Shown piece by piece: positions 7,923-17,831 of a stretch of 64,000 bases of DNA; positions within the stretch are counted from its first letter, which is position 1; each line of letters opens with the position of its first letter. The stretch comes from Candidatus Thorarchaeota archaeon SMTZ1-83 (lineage in GTDB: Archaea; Asgardarchaeota; Thorarchaeia; Thorarchaeales; Thorarchaeaceae), in assembly GCA_001563325.1 (NCBI GenBank), contig LRSK01000051.1:1-64000 (forward strand), given 5' to 3'. The position numbers and the translations under genes are program-made. Under the pieces are notes generated by a model. It worked only from the letters and a program-made list of their open reading frames with translations. It searched no databases and had not been told where the DNA came from.

Positions 7923-10900
7923 TTAGAAGTCACCGGCTTCCTCCTGAATCGAGAGGAGAATGCGATCGATTGCTGTGGTTGCCTTCTGAATTGTCTTCAG
8001 ATAGTCCTGACGTGACTTCTCGAAGGCTACACGACTAATCCGCTGTTTCTTCTTTCGCAAGAGTAGCTGGCGGAGACCGGCCTTGGCACCCTCTATTTTC
8101 TCATTCTGTAGCTCAATCTGAGAAACCATATCCCGATACTTAGTTCCGTATCTACCAAGGTCATCTTGGAGCCCAGGGAGCTTGGAGTCGATCTGTTCAA
8201 GCTGTGACTTGATGTCACGCTCGCGAATCATGAACTCCCTCTTCTTGACCTTGCCCCTTCTTCTTGCGGCTTCAAGCTTCTCCAAATCCATGCCGAGCGC
8301 AGTCTTACGCGAATAGAGGTTGGCGAATTCTTTCAGCAGACTCGGTGGCGCACCGACCTGACGCTTCTCGACTCCCGCATCCTCTTCATCTTCGTACTCT
8401 TCTGTCAATGTGACTTCCTGAACGCCGCGATATGCCACATATGCCACGGCAATCAGTCCAAATATGAGAGCAAAACCCAATGGTCGTAAAACCACAATCG
8501 GTGATGGTCGATACAGAAGCTGAATCTCGAGTGGATTATAGACAGAAACGTTGTGAGCTTGATATCGAATAGTCGTATCAAACACACCAAAGAGGAGTCT
8601 GTACTCCCCAGAAACATGTAAGGTGTCTACAGTGTATGGTAGCAAAAGGTCCACAGTGTGTGACAAGACAAGTATCTCCTCAAGGCTGCCCATGGGAAGC
8701 TCTAGGAGGGTGGCACCTTCTGACAGTTCCTCGTATTCATTTATGCGAATCACGTAGTCCATGTTGAACTCATAGGAATATCCGGGCTGCAGCTGTTCAC
8801 CAAATCGGTCGGCCTGAAGTTCTATATCTACACTTCTTGAAACATTCCATTCTCCGGACAGGGAGAACTGAGACTGCGTCAATATACCCACTCGATCTGA
8901 GATTCGCACACCCGCCGAATAAGCAGGGAGAATTACTGTGACCTTACTCTCAGGTGTGTCAAGCGGCCCGATATTATGTAGCTCGATGGTTTCTCTGTAG
9001 TTCAGCCAACCCCACGGGTTCACGGTTACAACAGTAGTTCGGTACGCTACAATGAAAGGAGAGAAGGAATCGATGGAGGTCGAGAACTCCTCAATGGTCA
9101 TCGGAGCGAGGTTTTCGATTGTCGTATCTGGAAGGTTGAGTCCTGTGCTAATCGAGTCACCGGTCTGGAGAACAAGGCTGAAACTCGCCTCGTTTATTAC
9201 ATAGGGAACAACCGGGTACTTGAGGAAAGTCAAGTCATATCCTTTCGTAATCATGTTTACCAGGATATCAAGGGAATGCAATTGCATGTAGGTTGTGAAT
9301 CTGTAAGTTTCTCCAAAGCCAACTGGTTCAAAGAGGTAGAGACGCCAGTGCATCATATTCTGTTGGTCCTTAAGCCGACTTACTTCAATCTCATTGCCGT
9401 CAGAGTCAGTTGCTGTAAGAGACAAGAAGTTTGACGCATATTCTACTGGAAGATATAGCTCGAAGACTCCAATCGACGAAGAGCCGTTGTTGGTGATTCT
9501 GTAGTGGTCTTCAACTAGGGCCAAATGGTACGGTTGGGTCCTGTAGAGTCTCTCGACATCAATCTTCATGCCGAGATATGGCCAATATGGACGAGCTATC
9601 GTGACATCAACGGAGGACATACTGGACACACCTGATGGATCGGTTGCATTGAACCACACAGTATGCGGACCTTCATCGTACTCTGAAACGTCCACTCTAA
9701 CATCCCAAAGTTCAGTCAAGAAGTTGTACTTCATGTCAGTCCAGTTGTCATCGTCAATCCTGTACTTCACAGTCCTTACGAAGGTGTTGTCAGTCGCATT
9801 GACAGTGAATGTATCCACCCAAGCTAGGGAGGCTGCAGGAGCAGGACTCTCAACCGCTATTGCCGGTTCAGCATTGGGTTCGAATTGCATCATCACAGGG
9901 CTGCTCCAGTATGTGTGATGATTGGGCAACGCACCAAAGTCTTCTGTATCGCTATACATGAAGACAAAGGGGTAGACTAGCCCGGTGCCGTTAAGAATCG
10001 ATATATCATCCGAGTCACTGCTGGTCATCGGAAATATGTACTCAAGCTGAGTAACCTCGCCATCGTCGCTAGCATTCGCTGCCAATACTCTGGATTGATC
10101 GCTGTCCTCAAGGTATTGAAGAGTATCAGAACCATACCGGTCACTGAACACAATCTGGCTCGAATCGGTGGGATCCGTCGTATTAAGAAACCTCTCCGAC
10201 CCGCCCCTCTTTATTCGCGTGAGCGTGATCTCGTATTCCAAATCAAGGCCATACAGATGATGCGAAGGGTCAGACGAGTAAGCCACTGCGGCAGGGATTA
10301 TGAAGTGTCGAACCTCACCAAGTCGCATGCCACCACCTGCTAGAATCATATCCCGATACATCGGAAGTGAGGGCATCGTGTGGAACGGGTCATTCATCTC
10401 GTCATTAGGAAAGAAGCCGTCCTGTATTAGGGTTCCATTGCGGTCAGTCAACAAGTAGTGGACAGACCCTGCATCATCGTCCCTGGTTCTCCAATAGTCG
10501 TCATGTGGTGTTCCAGGAGCGTACCCCAGCAAGATGTCGCTGTTGTTAAGCCCGGCTGTAGTGAAGCTATCAGTGTAGTTCTGCCAAGCCACACCAATCC
10601 ACCCTGACGTGGGTGCAGACAGTCCGAGGAAGACTACTGAGCCGTTGTGTTCGATATATACAGTCACGCCCGTCACTGCATCTGTGAGATTCATTGCATA
10701 TTCATAAGGATCTATAATGCCATCAGCAGCTCCGTAGTGTTTGTCCACATATGGAACTGAAACATCGCCTGTGGATTCTGCTACTGATGACTGCTGCGCT
10801 ATTTGATAGGCGGGATCAGAGTCCCAGATAGTGGCCGATGGCGCAAGCGCCAATGTGCCACTAGCCAGAAACAATGCTAGTATTGCCAATGTTGCTATTC

Positions 10901-10928
10901 TTGTATGCAGCAGGCTCAAACGAATCAC
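7923..10928 (-). CDS. Large secreted-type membrane protein with DOMON-like domain and cytoplasmic coiled coil
   Basis: 1001 residues. The N-terminal hydrophobic stretch (about residues 10-29) looks like a signal peptide. Residues about 45-230 resemble a DOMON/DoH domain (patterns such as VFLGLSAPTSGWIGVAW), a fold that binds heme or sugars. An Ig/fibronectin-like segment lies near 355-445, followed by a long beta-rich extracellular part with many N-glycosylation-like NxS/T sites. A single membrane helix is near 812-832. The last 165 residues are charged and predicted coiled coil, probably cytoplasmic. The layout (type I topology, large ectodomain, coiled-coil tail) suggests an adhesion, sensing or envelope-scaffold role; no enzyme active site is visible. 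It stands alone between the HD gene and the divergent Alg7-like gene. Confidence 0.6.
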   Translation of the reverse strand: MIRLSLLHTRIATLAILALFLASGTLALAPSATIWDSDPAYQIAQQSSVAESTGDVSVPYVDKHYGAADGIIDPYEYAMNLTDAVTGVTVYIEHNGSVVFLGLSAPTSGWIGVAWQNYTDSFTTAGLNNSDILLGYAPGTPHDDYWRTRDDDAGSVHYLLTDRNGTLIQDGFFPNDEMNDPFHTMPSLPMYRDMILAGGGMRLGEVRHFIIPAAVAYSSDPSHHLYGLDLEYEITLTRIKRGGSERFLNTTDPTDSSQIVFSDRYGSDTLQYLEDSDQSRVLAANASDDGEVTQLEYIFPMTSSDSDDISILNGTGLVYPFVFMYSDTEDFGALPNHHTYWSSPVMMQFEPNAEPAIAVESPAPAASLAWVDTFTVNATDNTFVRTVKYRIDDDNWTDMKYNFLTELWDVRVDVSEYDEGPHTVWFNATDPSGVSSMSSVDVTIARPYWPYLGMKIDVERLYRTQPYHLALVEDHYRITNNGSSSIGVFELYLPVEYASNFLSLTATDSDGNEIEVSRLKDQQNMMHWRLYLFEPVGFGETYRFTTYMQLHSLDILVNMITKGYDLTFLKYPVVPYVINEASFSLVLQTGDSISTGLNLPDTTIENLAPMTIEEFSTSIDSFSPFIVAYRTTVVTVNPWGWLNYRETIELHNIGPLDTPESKVTVILPAYSAGVRISDRVGILTQSQFSLSGEWNVSRSVDIELQADRFGEQLQPGYSYEFNMDYVIRINEYEELSEGATLLELPMGSLEEILVLSHTVDLLLPYTVDTLHVSGEYRLLFGVFDTTIRYQAHNVSVYNPLEIQLLYRPSPIVVLRPLGFALIFGLIAVAYVAYRGVQEVTLTEEYEDEEDAGVEKRQVGAPPSLLKEFANLYSRKTALGMDLEKLEAARRRGKVKKREFMIRERDIKSQLEQIDSKLPGLQDDLGRYGTKYRDMVSQIELQNEKIEGAKAGLRQLLLRKKKQRISRVAFEKSRQDYLKTIQKATTAIDRILLSIQEEAGDF

Positions 10929-11103
10929 CGTGAATGGATAGGGTTCGCAGGAAGGTCTTCTCTAGTTGGACCACGAACGATGCGGTCGAACCTCTGGATT
11001 CGTTAAATACGTTTCGTAGGTTGAAAGCATGCACGAAACTACACACACCCGAAAAGTGTAAAACCAGAACGAGTTTGGACGCTCAAAAGGAGAAGGAAAA
11101 CGC

Positions 11104-12132
11104 TTGCTGACTTTGCTGGTTGCCATCATCATCTCGTTTCTGATCGTTATTATTGCTCTACCAAGAACAATAGAGATACTGAGAGAGAAAGGGTATGTTG
11201 GGATTGATGTTCACAAGCCTGATAGGCCGGAGATTGCAAAGGGTGGAGGGTTTGTAGTCCTCTTCGCAATTGTGACCGCTCTTCTGGTTGTGATTGGACT
11301 GACAACTTTCCAGGTGCAAGACATAGTAAACCCGGGTCTCCTAGCGGCCTTAGTTTCGATACTTATGGCAGGAATGATTGGAATCTTGGACGACAACCTG
11401 GACTTCAGAAACCGCACAAAGATTGCTCTACCGATGATTGCATCGATACCCATGATGGTGATGCAAGTGGGCACCACAACAATGACAATCCCCTTCTTCG
11501 GCACCATTGATCTCGGCGTTCTATATCCACTAGTAGTTGTTCCTCTAATGATGACGTTCATCATAGACTCGACAAACATGTATGGAGGGATGAATGGGCT
11601 TGAGGTGGGTCTCTCGACGGTCAATTCCTCCGCACTCATTGTGTATGTAGTGCTGCTGCCTCTCCTGACGGGAGATTCGATACCACAAACTCAGATTGAC
11701 GCAGGAGTAGTAGCAGGAGCGCTCCTAGGAGCTTCTCTGGCCTTTCTAATGTTCAACCGATACCCCGCTAAAGTTCTGCCAGGGGACGTTGGAAGACTAC
11801 CTCTAGGAGCTGCTATGGCCGCGGCGCTCATATTGGGAAACATGGATAGGCTTGCAGTATTCCTATACGCCCCATTTGGTCTGAACTTCCTGATGTACAT
11901 ATTCTACCGGGTCCACGTCAGACGGACTGGGACGGAGTATGAGAAGTTCGCACACGCAAGAGATGACGGAACTCTTGAGGTTACGGGACCGTATACAATG
12001 TATTGGCTATTGCCACACTACTCAAAGAAGATTACAGAGAAGAGAAACGTTGTCCTCCTAGTGTTGCTTCAGGCAGTCATTGCCTACGCGGCTGTATTTC
12101 TACTTCTCGCAAATCAGCTACTTGCACTCTAG
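11104..12132 (+). CDS. Alg7/AglH/MraY-like glycosyl-1-phosphate transferase (GT4)
   Basis: 342-residue polytopic membrane enzyme of the MraY/WecA/Alg7 superfamily, which transfers a sugar-1-phosphate from a UDP-sugar to a polyprenyl or dolichyl phosphate. This is the first step of N-glycan or surface polysaccharide assembly. Family motifs: ILDDNLDFRNR (about 98-108), DSTNMYGGMNGLEVG, and LPGDVGRLPLG. Around ten hydrophobic segments. The TTG start at 11104 is preceded by GGAGAAGG. Its stop is one base from the stop of the convergent top6A. Confidence 0.88.
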   Translation: MLTLLVAIIISFLIVIIALPRTIEILREKGYVGIDVHKPDRPEIAKGGGFVVLFAIVTALLVVIGLTTFQVQDIVNPGLLAALVSILMAGMIGILDDNLDFRNRTKIALPMIASIPMMVMQVGTTTMTIPFFGTIDLGVLYPLVVVPLMMTFIIDSTNMYGGMNGLEVGLSTVNSSALIVYVVLLPLLTGDSIPQTQIDAGVVAGALLGASLAFLMFNRYPAKVLPGDVGRLPLGAAMAAALILGNMDRLAVFLYAPFGLNFLMYIFYRVHVRRTGTEYEKFAHARDDGTLEVTGPYTMYWLLPHYSKKITEKRNVVLLVLLQAVIAYAAVFLLLANQLLAL

Positions 12133-12133
12133 G

Positions 12134-13183
12134 CTATTCTAGCTTCCTAGCAAGATATGTTTCAACGACGTAGTCTGCCCCATGTCTGCTAAAGGCCTGC
12201 TGTTCCGTCTTCCTTTTTAGTAGGCGGAACTCATCAATGTGATTCTGCCATTCCCCACCTGTGTACCTTATGTCCCGAGATAGTTCTTCTAGCCTCTTGA
12301 GGTCCGCGTTGGTCAGCGGCTCTGATGGAAGTGTGTGTTCAACAATATCAGAAGGAGTCACGCCAATCCATTTGGCATCTGGTATCGTCAATCCCATGAT
12401 GTGGGCGGAATTTGCACTGCCGCTGATTACTACCTGAGCAATGTGCATTCCCCAAGGATCGCCATCTGTGAAAATCAGGACAGGTAGATCCAGCTCATCC
12501 CGAAGCCGTTTCATGAGTGCACGCGTGGACCTGGGAGCCTGACCACCCAACTGTACCAGTACAGCATTGTATCTCTCCCAGGCTCTAGTTTCAATCAGAC
12601 GGGAAAACATCCCTCCAGACTCAACTGCTAGGAGAATCTCGGCGTCGGTGCTCACAGGTTCGGCAGTCATGAGAGCACGGCCCACAGGTAGACCGTCTGG
12701 ACTCGTTGTGAGATCAACTTCCTTTCCCTCATAGCCCCGTACGGTGTAGCGCATCGTGACAGCTCCAAAGATTGAGGAGTGCTCCTCAGGGAATACGCCA
12801 AAGCTCTCTCTGGGAACACCAGTTAGACATTCAAGGTCTAAGACTATCCTGTCTGATTCTGCTTGGTCACAGAAGTCTACACCGAATGCCTCACTCGAGT
12901 AGTATAGGTCTCTTAGTGAGCTAGTACGATTAGCCTCAATCAGCTGCTTTGCGAAGTACGCTACCCAGATGAGTTGAGCGAAACTGCGGATGTGTTTAGT
13001 GTTGCTGGAGTCACGTGTGATTCGTGAGTTTCCGAGAACGAACTGGTCAGCTTTGGAATCATAGACTATGTTCTTGGTCCCTCTATCAGGGAGATTGAAG
13101 GTAGGAAACTCGCCATCCCGAAGTGTATTGACAACATCCCTGCCTAAGTCTGTCAGCACCTCAACTACATTCCTATTGGACAT
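12134..13183 (-). CDS. top6A: DNA topoisomerase VI subunit A
   Basis: Spo11-related catalytic subunit of the type IIB topoisomerase that relaxes and decatenates DNA in archaea. 349 residues. The winged-helix (CAP) part carries the candidate active tyrosine(s) Y94/Y95 in LRDLYYSSEAFG; the Toprim domain shows the metal-binding DGDPWG motif. The start overlaps the end of top6B by 11 bases, so the two subunits are coupled. Confidence 0.96.
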   Translation of the reverse strand: MSNRNVVEVLTDLGRDVVNTLRDGEFPTFNLPDRGTKNIVYDSKADQFVLGNSRITRDSSNTKHIRSFAQLIWVAYFAKQLIEANRTSSLRDLYYSSEAFGVDFCDQAESDRIVLDLECLTGVPRESFGVFPEEHSSIFGAVTMRYTVRGYEGKEVDLTTSPDGLPVGRALMTAEPVSTDAEILLAVESGGMFSRLIETRAWERYNAVLVQLGGQAPRSTRALMKRLRDELDLPVLIFTDGDPWGMHIAQVVISGSANSAHIMGLTIPDAKWIGVTPSDIVEHTLPSEPLTNADLKRLEELSRDIRYTGGEWQNHIDEFRLLKRKTEQQAFSRHGADYVVETYLARKLE

Positions 13184-14702
13184 CGAAACCCCCCTCGAAG
13201 AGCAGTCTTACCATGTGTGATGTTGGAGGTGCCTTCTCGAACCCAGCAAGGGCTGCTCCATACCTGGCCATCAGGCCGAACATCTTGGAGAACTCCCTGA
13301 TTCTCTTGGTTTCACGCGATGATCTCTCTTTCTTCTTGACAAACACGTTCAGCGCGCGCCCAAGCTTCCGATAGAGAGCCAAAGCTTCTTCCTCAATCTG
13401 GGGAAGATGAGCTATTGATTGCTTTCCGGCGGCCTTGTAGGGTACTTTAGTGGAACAGAAATGAATGAACAATGCAGCAGGTGTTGAGCCTCTAGCTCCA
13501 TAACGTGACCAGTTGACTCGCTTCAGGGTCTTTGTTAGAACACATTCGCTTGCATCATAAAGAAGGGGCACACGATTCGCGAATCGATATATGGTTGGTA
13601 TTTCTGCTGAGGGAAACTCATCTCCATAGGCAACAACCCCCTCTAGCATGAAGGCGTTGCCCTCCCACTCACACGAACCTCTGTTTGCGAATCTCAGAAG
13701 CGATGTGTTAAAGGTGGATTCAATGGACTTGAGAAAATCATCTGCCCCTATGGGACTGAGGCTTCTAATGTCAGGTCGTCCGAATCCATCAAAGCTTCGT
13801 AGTGCTTGCCCTAGGAGCGAGAGCTCTTCACGATTCAACGTTCTTACTTCGGCTTTCGGATGAAGGCCCACGAATCTCAGAAGCCTGGATGCGCTCCGGT
13901 CACCCACCTGTTGGAAGGAATCAATGAGAAAACTTCGAAGTTTCTTGTTTTCACTCCTGTCGATGAGTTTCCGTAGTAGTTCTACGTCTGCGGCCCTTGG
14001 ATGTGGCTTGGAAGGAATAGGTGGCACGGGGACAGTATCAACCAATCCACCAACTGTCAAATCCAACGAATCATCAATCACAATCTGTATTTTAGCATGA
14101 GGAGAGGCTACCGTTGATAGTCTTAGGTACTCCAAGACCCTTTCCTGTGCGCGCTTCAAGTCCCCTCTCAACCTTATTGATACAGTTGTGCCCTCGTAAT
14201 TCCTCTTTCGAACTTGCTCTTCCTCAATAACAGGAACGTTCCGTTCGATGTCAACGAGTATCTTGTAAGCCACCCCATGACTCTTGTCATCTCGAGTGTG
14301 AATCAGAACGGGTGAGTCTGTCGTGATTTGTCCGTGTAGAACGGCCATGGTCACTCCTAGACCAAAAGTGCCCCGTCTTTGCCTCCGGTCGTACTTACTG
14401 CCATAGAGAACTCTTCCGAAAGACTCCGGGATTTGGCTGTGAGGTACTCCCGTTCCGTTGTCTGAAACAGTAACAGTCAGCGTATCTGAGAGACTACTCT
14501 CTACGTCTACTCGAATCCTCGGGAGTCTTTGAGCGTCTTCACAGGCATCGAGACTGTTCTCTACTAGCTCACGCACTGTCGAATACACAGCTTGAGTCGG
14601 ATTGCCAAAACCCGCCATCTGGCGATTCCTGTAGAAGAACTCCGCTGGGGAGATGCTACGGAATACTTCATCCCTACGCTGTGTCTTACTCATCTTTGTC
14701 AA
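13173..14702 (-). CDS. top6B: DNA topoisomerase VI subunit B
   Basis: GHKL ATPase subunit of Topo VI. 509 residues, near the short end of the family. Bergerat motifs: ENSLDACEDA (about residues 46-55), DNGTGVP, and GTFGLGVTM. The transducer domain follows, with the conserved lysine region in GARGSTPAALFIHF. ATP binding dimerises B and drives strand passage through A. Part of the aIF1A-rio1-KH-top6B-top6A array. Confidence 0.96.
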   Translation of the reverse strand: MTKMSKTQRRDEVFRSISPAEFFYRNRQMAGFGNPTQAVYSTVRELVENSLDACEDAQRLPRIRVDVESSLSDTLTVTVSDNGTGVPHSQIPESFGRVLYGSKYDRRQRRGTFGLGVTMAVLHGQITTDSPVLIHTRDDKSHGVAYKILVDIERNVPVIEEEQVRKRNYEGTTVSIRLRGDLKRAQERVLEYLRLSTVASPHAKIQIVIDDSLDLTVGGLVDTVPVPPIPSKPHPRAADVELLRKLIDRSENKKLRSFLIDSFQQVGDRSASRLLRFVGLHPKAEVRTLNREELSLLGQALRSFDGFGRPDIRSLSPIGADDFLKSIESTFNTSLLRFANRGSCEWEGNAFMLEGVVAYGDEFPSAEIPTIYRFANRVPLLYDASECVLTKTLKRVNWSRYGARGSTPAALFIHFCSTKVPYKAAGKQSIAHLPQIEEEALALYRKLGRALNVFVKKKERSSRETKRIREFSKMFGLMARYGAALAGFEKAPPTSHMVRLLFEGGFDVQ

Positions 14703-14753
14703 TCAACTGAGAAGGGAACTTGGATTATTAGAGCAGGTATTACAGAGGGAGTG

Positions 14754-15320
14754 TCACAAATCCGTGTCTTCCCAGAGCTCTGCCTCAAGACGTGTCATCT
14801 GTCGGCGTGCTCTCTCAAGCATCGCGTAGACCGCATTGTGAGGGGCACCCCCGATAAGCATGTCAACAGCCTTGTGAGCATATTGGAGTCCTGGATCAAA
14901 TCCGATAAGAGAAACCGTCTTCCCATATACCGAGATCTTTGTTTCAGTCGTCCGCTCAATGACTCTTCTTGTCCTACCGCGCTCTCCGATTATTCTTCCC
15001 GCCACTCTCTTCAATTGGTTGGGCGAAGGCCCCACTATCTCTCGAAGCGACACAACCACAAGTCGTGCGTCTTCATCAATCAGCGTAAGTGCATTCTTTG
15101 GACTGAATCCGCGCGCCATTGCCCGGATGATATCGCGGGCCCTCCAGGCGAGGACTGGATCGTCGGAGTCTTCTGGGCTCCTGATTGTCACAGTTCCTTC
15201 AGAATCTACCTCAATCTTGGTGTTTGTCAGCTCTTCGATTCTCTTCCGGACTCTACCATTACGTCCAACGATGACTCCAACTCGCTCCATTGGAACTCTG
15301 ACTGTTTCTTGGAAATGCAT
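14754..15320 (-). CDS. KH-domain ribosome-assembly protein (Dim2/Pno1/Krr1-like)
   Basis: 188 residues with two KH RNA-binding domains. The first has VGVIVGRNGRVRKRIEE near residues 14-30; the second has RVAGRIIGERGRTRRVIE near 83-100. Homologous to eukaryotic Dim2/Pno1, which helps mature the 3' end of small-subunit rRNA. It follows rio1 with no intergenic gap; RIO kinases act in the same 40S/30S maturation pathway. Confidence 0.92.
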   Translation of the reverse strand: MHFQETVRVPMERVGVIVGRNGRVRKRIEELTNTKIEVDSEGTVTIRSPEDSDDPVLAWRARDIIRAMARGFSPKNALTLIDEDARLVVVSLREIVGPSPNQLKRVAGRIIGERGRTRRVIERTTETKISVYGKTVSLIGFDPGLQYAHKAVDMLIGGAPHNAVYAMLERARRQMTRLEAELWEDTDL

Positions 15321-16109
15321 CTATTCTTCACCAGAAGCCAGTATGTGTTCGGCAATCTTCTCGGGGTTCTCGGACTCGACTCCCAGTTTACGGAAAAAGC
15401 TTGTGATGTTCTGAATGTCACGAATCAGGTACCGTTTCGCGTTGTCATGAGTCTTAAGAACCGCCTGTGAAACATCGATGATCACAGGACCCTTGAACCA
15501 GAGGATATTGTACTCGCTCAGGTCAGCATGGACTAGATTAGCTTTGGTATAGCCAATCGTAATCATTCTTAGGAGCTGATTGAAGGTCTTCACCGGCGAC
15601 GGAACCTCAACGTTCTTTATCATAGGTGCGGAAATCGAAGATTTTGGGTCGCCTATAAACTCCATGACCAGGACATTGCGGTGGATGTCAAGAGGTTTAG
15701 GAACACGCACTCCTGCATCATGATAGCGTGTGAGATTCTTGTACTCCTTGAGTGCCCATTGAGGAATCAATGCTCTGCTCCTCTTCTTGACACGCTTGAA
15801 TCGGGGATCGCCTACGATGTACTCAAGCATGAAGTCTGTTTCAGCAGTAGAAACGCGATATATCTTGACAGCTACCGAATTTCCATCACCGTCCTCTCCT
15901 CGATATACATTAGCTTCTTTTCCCGTGCTAATGACACCGTGTAGGGCACTGATTGCTCCTTTGTTGAGTAGCTTGTACAGTGCTTTGAGTGTCGGGGGAT
16001 CGATAACCCCTTCAACAACCTTGAACTCGTCAGAATCCTTCCGCCGTTTCATTTTGCGGCGATCAAGCTCAGAGAGGAGTCGCTCATGTTCTTCGTCCAG
16101 TTTCTTCAA
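15321..16109 (-). CDS. rio1: RIO1-type serine/threonine kinase
   Basis: 262 residues. RIO kinase signatures: STGKEANVY as nucleotide loop (about 61-69), VAVKIYRVST with the catalytic lysine, LVHADLSEYNILW as catalytic loop, and IIDVSQAV as the metal-binding Asp segment. RIO1 acts as an ATPase/kinase in small-subunit maturation. The start is TTG at 16109, as no ATG exists before the upstream in-frame stop. Directly followed by the KH gene. Confidence 0.94.
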   Translation of the reverse strand: MKKLDEEHERLLSELDRRKMKRRKDSDEFKVVEGVIDPPTLKALYKLLNKGAISALHGVISTGKEANVYRGEDGDGNSVAVKIYRVSTAETDFMLEYIVGDPRFKRVKKRSRALIPQWALKEYKNLTRYHDAGVRVPKPLDIHRNVLVMEFIGDPKSSISAPMIKNVEVPSPVKTFNQLLRMITIGYTKANLVHADLSEYNILWFKGPVIIDVSQAVLKTHDNAKRYLIRDIQNITSFFRKLGVESENPEKIAEHILASGEE

Positions 16110-16184
16110 TTCACTGTGTCTTCCTATCAGAGATGCCTAAGCCTAGTGTCAAGTCGTCCGTTGGCTATTCAGAAAAAGGTTGGC

Positions 16185-16538
16185 CTAGAACATCTTCAGG
16201 ATGCCTTTCTTTTGCAGCCAGTCAGTTTCGTTAGCGCGGTATCTCCAAACAACATCGCATTTCAAATCAGACTGGAACTCCCATGGCACTATAAGTACTG
16301 TGTCACCGACGCGCATCCACACCCTCTTCTTCATGCGACCAGGTATCCGCCCTATTCGAATCTCGCCATCCTCACAACGCACTCTGACTCTGTCAAAACC
16401 AAGCATCTGGATTATGATGCCAAACATCTCACCCTCATCTCTATTGGGTGTTCTCACTCGCACTAACTCATCAGTTGGCGAGTCTTGGGTTCTGCGCTTA
16501 CCTCGTCGGGACAATGAAATCCTCCGTCTATGGCCCAT
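16185..16538 (-). CDS. eif1A: Translation initiation factor aIF1A
   Basis: S1-like OB-fold factor that binds the A site of the small subunit with aIF1 and promotes initiator tRNA and mRNA scanning or binding. The core GEMFGIIIQMLGFDRVRVRC and WMRVGDTVLIVPW are diagnostic. I place the start at the ATG at 16538 (MGHRRRISL...), giving 117 residues, close to the family norm. An in-frame ATG at 16577 would add 13 residues with no clear ribosome site. First gene of the array with rio1 and KH. Confidence 0.93.
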   Translation of the reverse strand: MGHRRRISLSRRGKRRTQDSPTDELVRVRTPNRDEGEMFGIIIQMLGFDRVRVRCEDGEIRIGRIPGRMKKRVWMRVGDTVLIVPWEFQSDLKCDVVWRYRANETDWLQKKGILKMF

Positions 16539-16640
16539 TCTGCTTGGGCCTTGGCACAGACTGACTTGGGAGGGCATTTAAGAGTACCGAATAGAGATGG
16601 AGGTGAAATTCAACAGAAACGCCCGAGTGGGTCCTTGATT

Positions 16641-17720
16641 CTAGGGCAACGGGTAGACTCGCCTATCCAGGACTATCCCAAAGATAGTTTCACCTTCTTT
16701 TGTGTCCTGAAACAGCGATTCATCATCAATCTCGAACATCTCAAAGGTCTGTGAGTCCATGAGTTGCACGGGCTGACCATAGACCTTTGTAACTACCATG
16801 AACTGACGCTTTGCCGACTCAGGAGAGATGAACTCAAGCGCTCTCCATTTTGAGCTCTTCATGTTGATTGTAAAACTCTGTCTGGCCTTGAGATCATAGC
16901 AGGCGAGGCCACTCTTGCCCATCGACAGAACCTGGCATGGCGAGCCGCCTACACTAACGAAGTCATTCGGGGTGAATCTCTGCATCCTTATGAGAATCGT
17001 AATCCTATACTTCCTCTTTCCACCACGATCCTGCCCGATGAGCTTGTAGTTCTCCTTTCTCTGCGCGAGGTATCTCGATTCGAGCTCGCCGGCAATCTGC
17101 CGGCAGAGATGCTCAGAGCCTATCTTGAGGTCGATTCCGTGCTTGCTTCTGGTGGTTTCAGACACGTACGCCTTGGCATCCTTACCGTAGTCTGCAATAG
17201 TCATATCGGAGATGATAGTCATTATCGCCTCTTCCTCAGATTCTGAAACCTGACGCCCATCTGCTCTTATCTGAAGGACGGCCTCATGGTACCCTCCGCT
17301 CATCATGGAACAGGTGTCACATGTCCCGTACTTCATCCTGACCTCTACCGGGTACCTTTCGGTGTGGCTGGGTAGCGACTCATGAGATTGCCCAGAAGCG
17401 CTTACAGCTACGTGAAATACTCTGTCCAGTTTCTTCTCCTCGAAGAACTCGATATTGGCATCATCGACGAAACGTCGAACCTCATGGTCTAGGAGCATCC
17501 GAATCTGGCGTTGAACTAGGTCCGATGGATCGATTGGCGCATCTAGGATAGGCTTCCAACCCCCTGGAACCTTCACCGCATCGCACCGCTTGCATGAGTG
17601 CAACGTAAGTGGAGACCTAACCTCAATTAGTGGATGTGCCTTCTCGTAACATGCGGCACAGAGGCCTTCTACAGCAGCCTTCGCTCCACATTCATAGCAG
17701 GGGGCAGTCAAGTTCATCAA
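16641..17720 (-). CDS. nmd3: NMD3 family ribosome-export/maturation protein (aNMD3)
   Basis: 359 residues. The N-terminal zinc-finger region with CYECG...CAACY, then CKRC and CDTC, is typical of NMD3. In eukaryotes this is the 60S export adaptor and in archaea probably a large-subunit maturation factor. The C-terminal beta domains (eIF5A-like and OB folds) are consistent with RITILIRMQRFTPNDFV and the following strands. Monocistronic or first in the unit, divergent from the DUF134 gene. Confidence 0.9.
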   Translation of the reverse strand: MMNLTAPCYECGAKAAVEGLCAACYEKAHPLIEVRSPLTLHSCKRCDAVKVPGGWKPILDAPIDPSDLVQRQIRMLLDHEVRRFVDDANIEFFEEKKLDRVFHVAVSASGQSHESLPSHTERYPVEVRMKYGTCDTCSMMSGGYHEAVLQIRADGRQVSESEEEAIMTIISDMTIADYGKDAKAYVSETTRSKHGIDLKIGSEHLCRQIAGELESRYLAQRKENYKLIGQDRGGKRKYRITILIRMQRFTPNDFVSVGGSPCQVLSMGKSGLACYDLKARQSFTINMKSSKWRALEFISPESAKRQFMVVTKVYGQPVQLMDSQTFEMFEIDDESLFQDTKEGETIFGIVLDRRVYPLP

Positions 17721-17831
17721 CTGATATCCGATTCCAGCATTCCCTTAAAACGTGGTTGGATTGTGCGTTTGCGCCATGGCCCCAGATGTGTATAGGACAA
17801 CATTTTTCTGAATCATGATTGAATTCCCCCT

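Noticed and set aside
11211..11639. Long antisense frame inside the Alg7-like gene
   Set aside because: Shadow of the real gene; membrane-type codons give open antisense frames.
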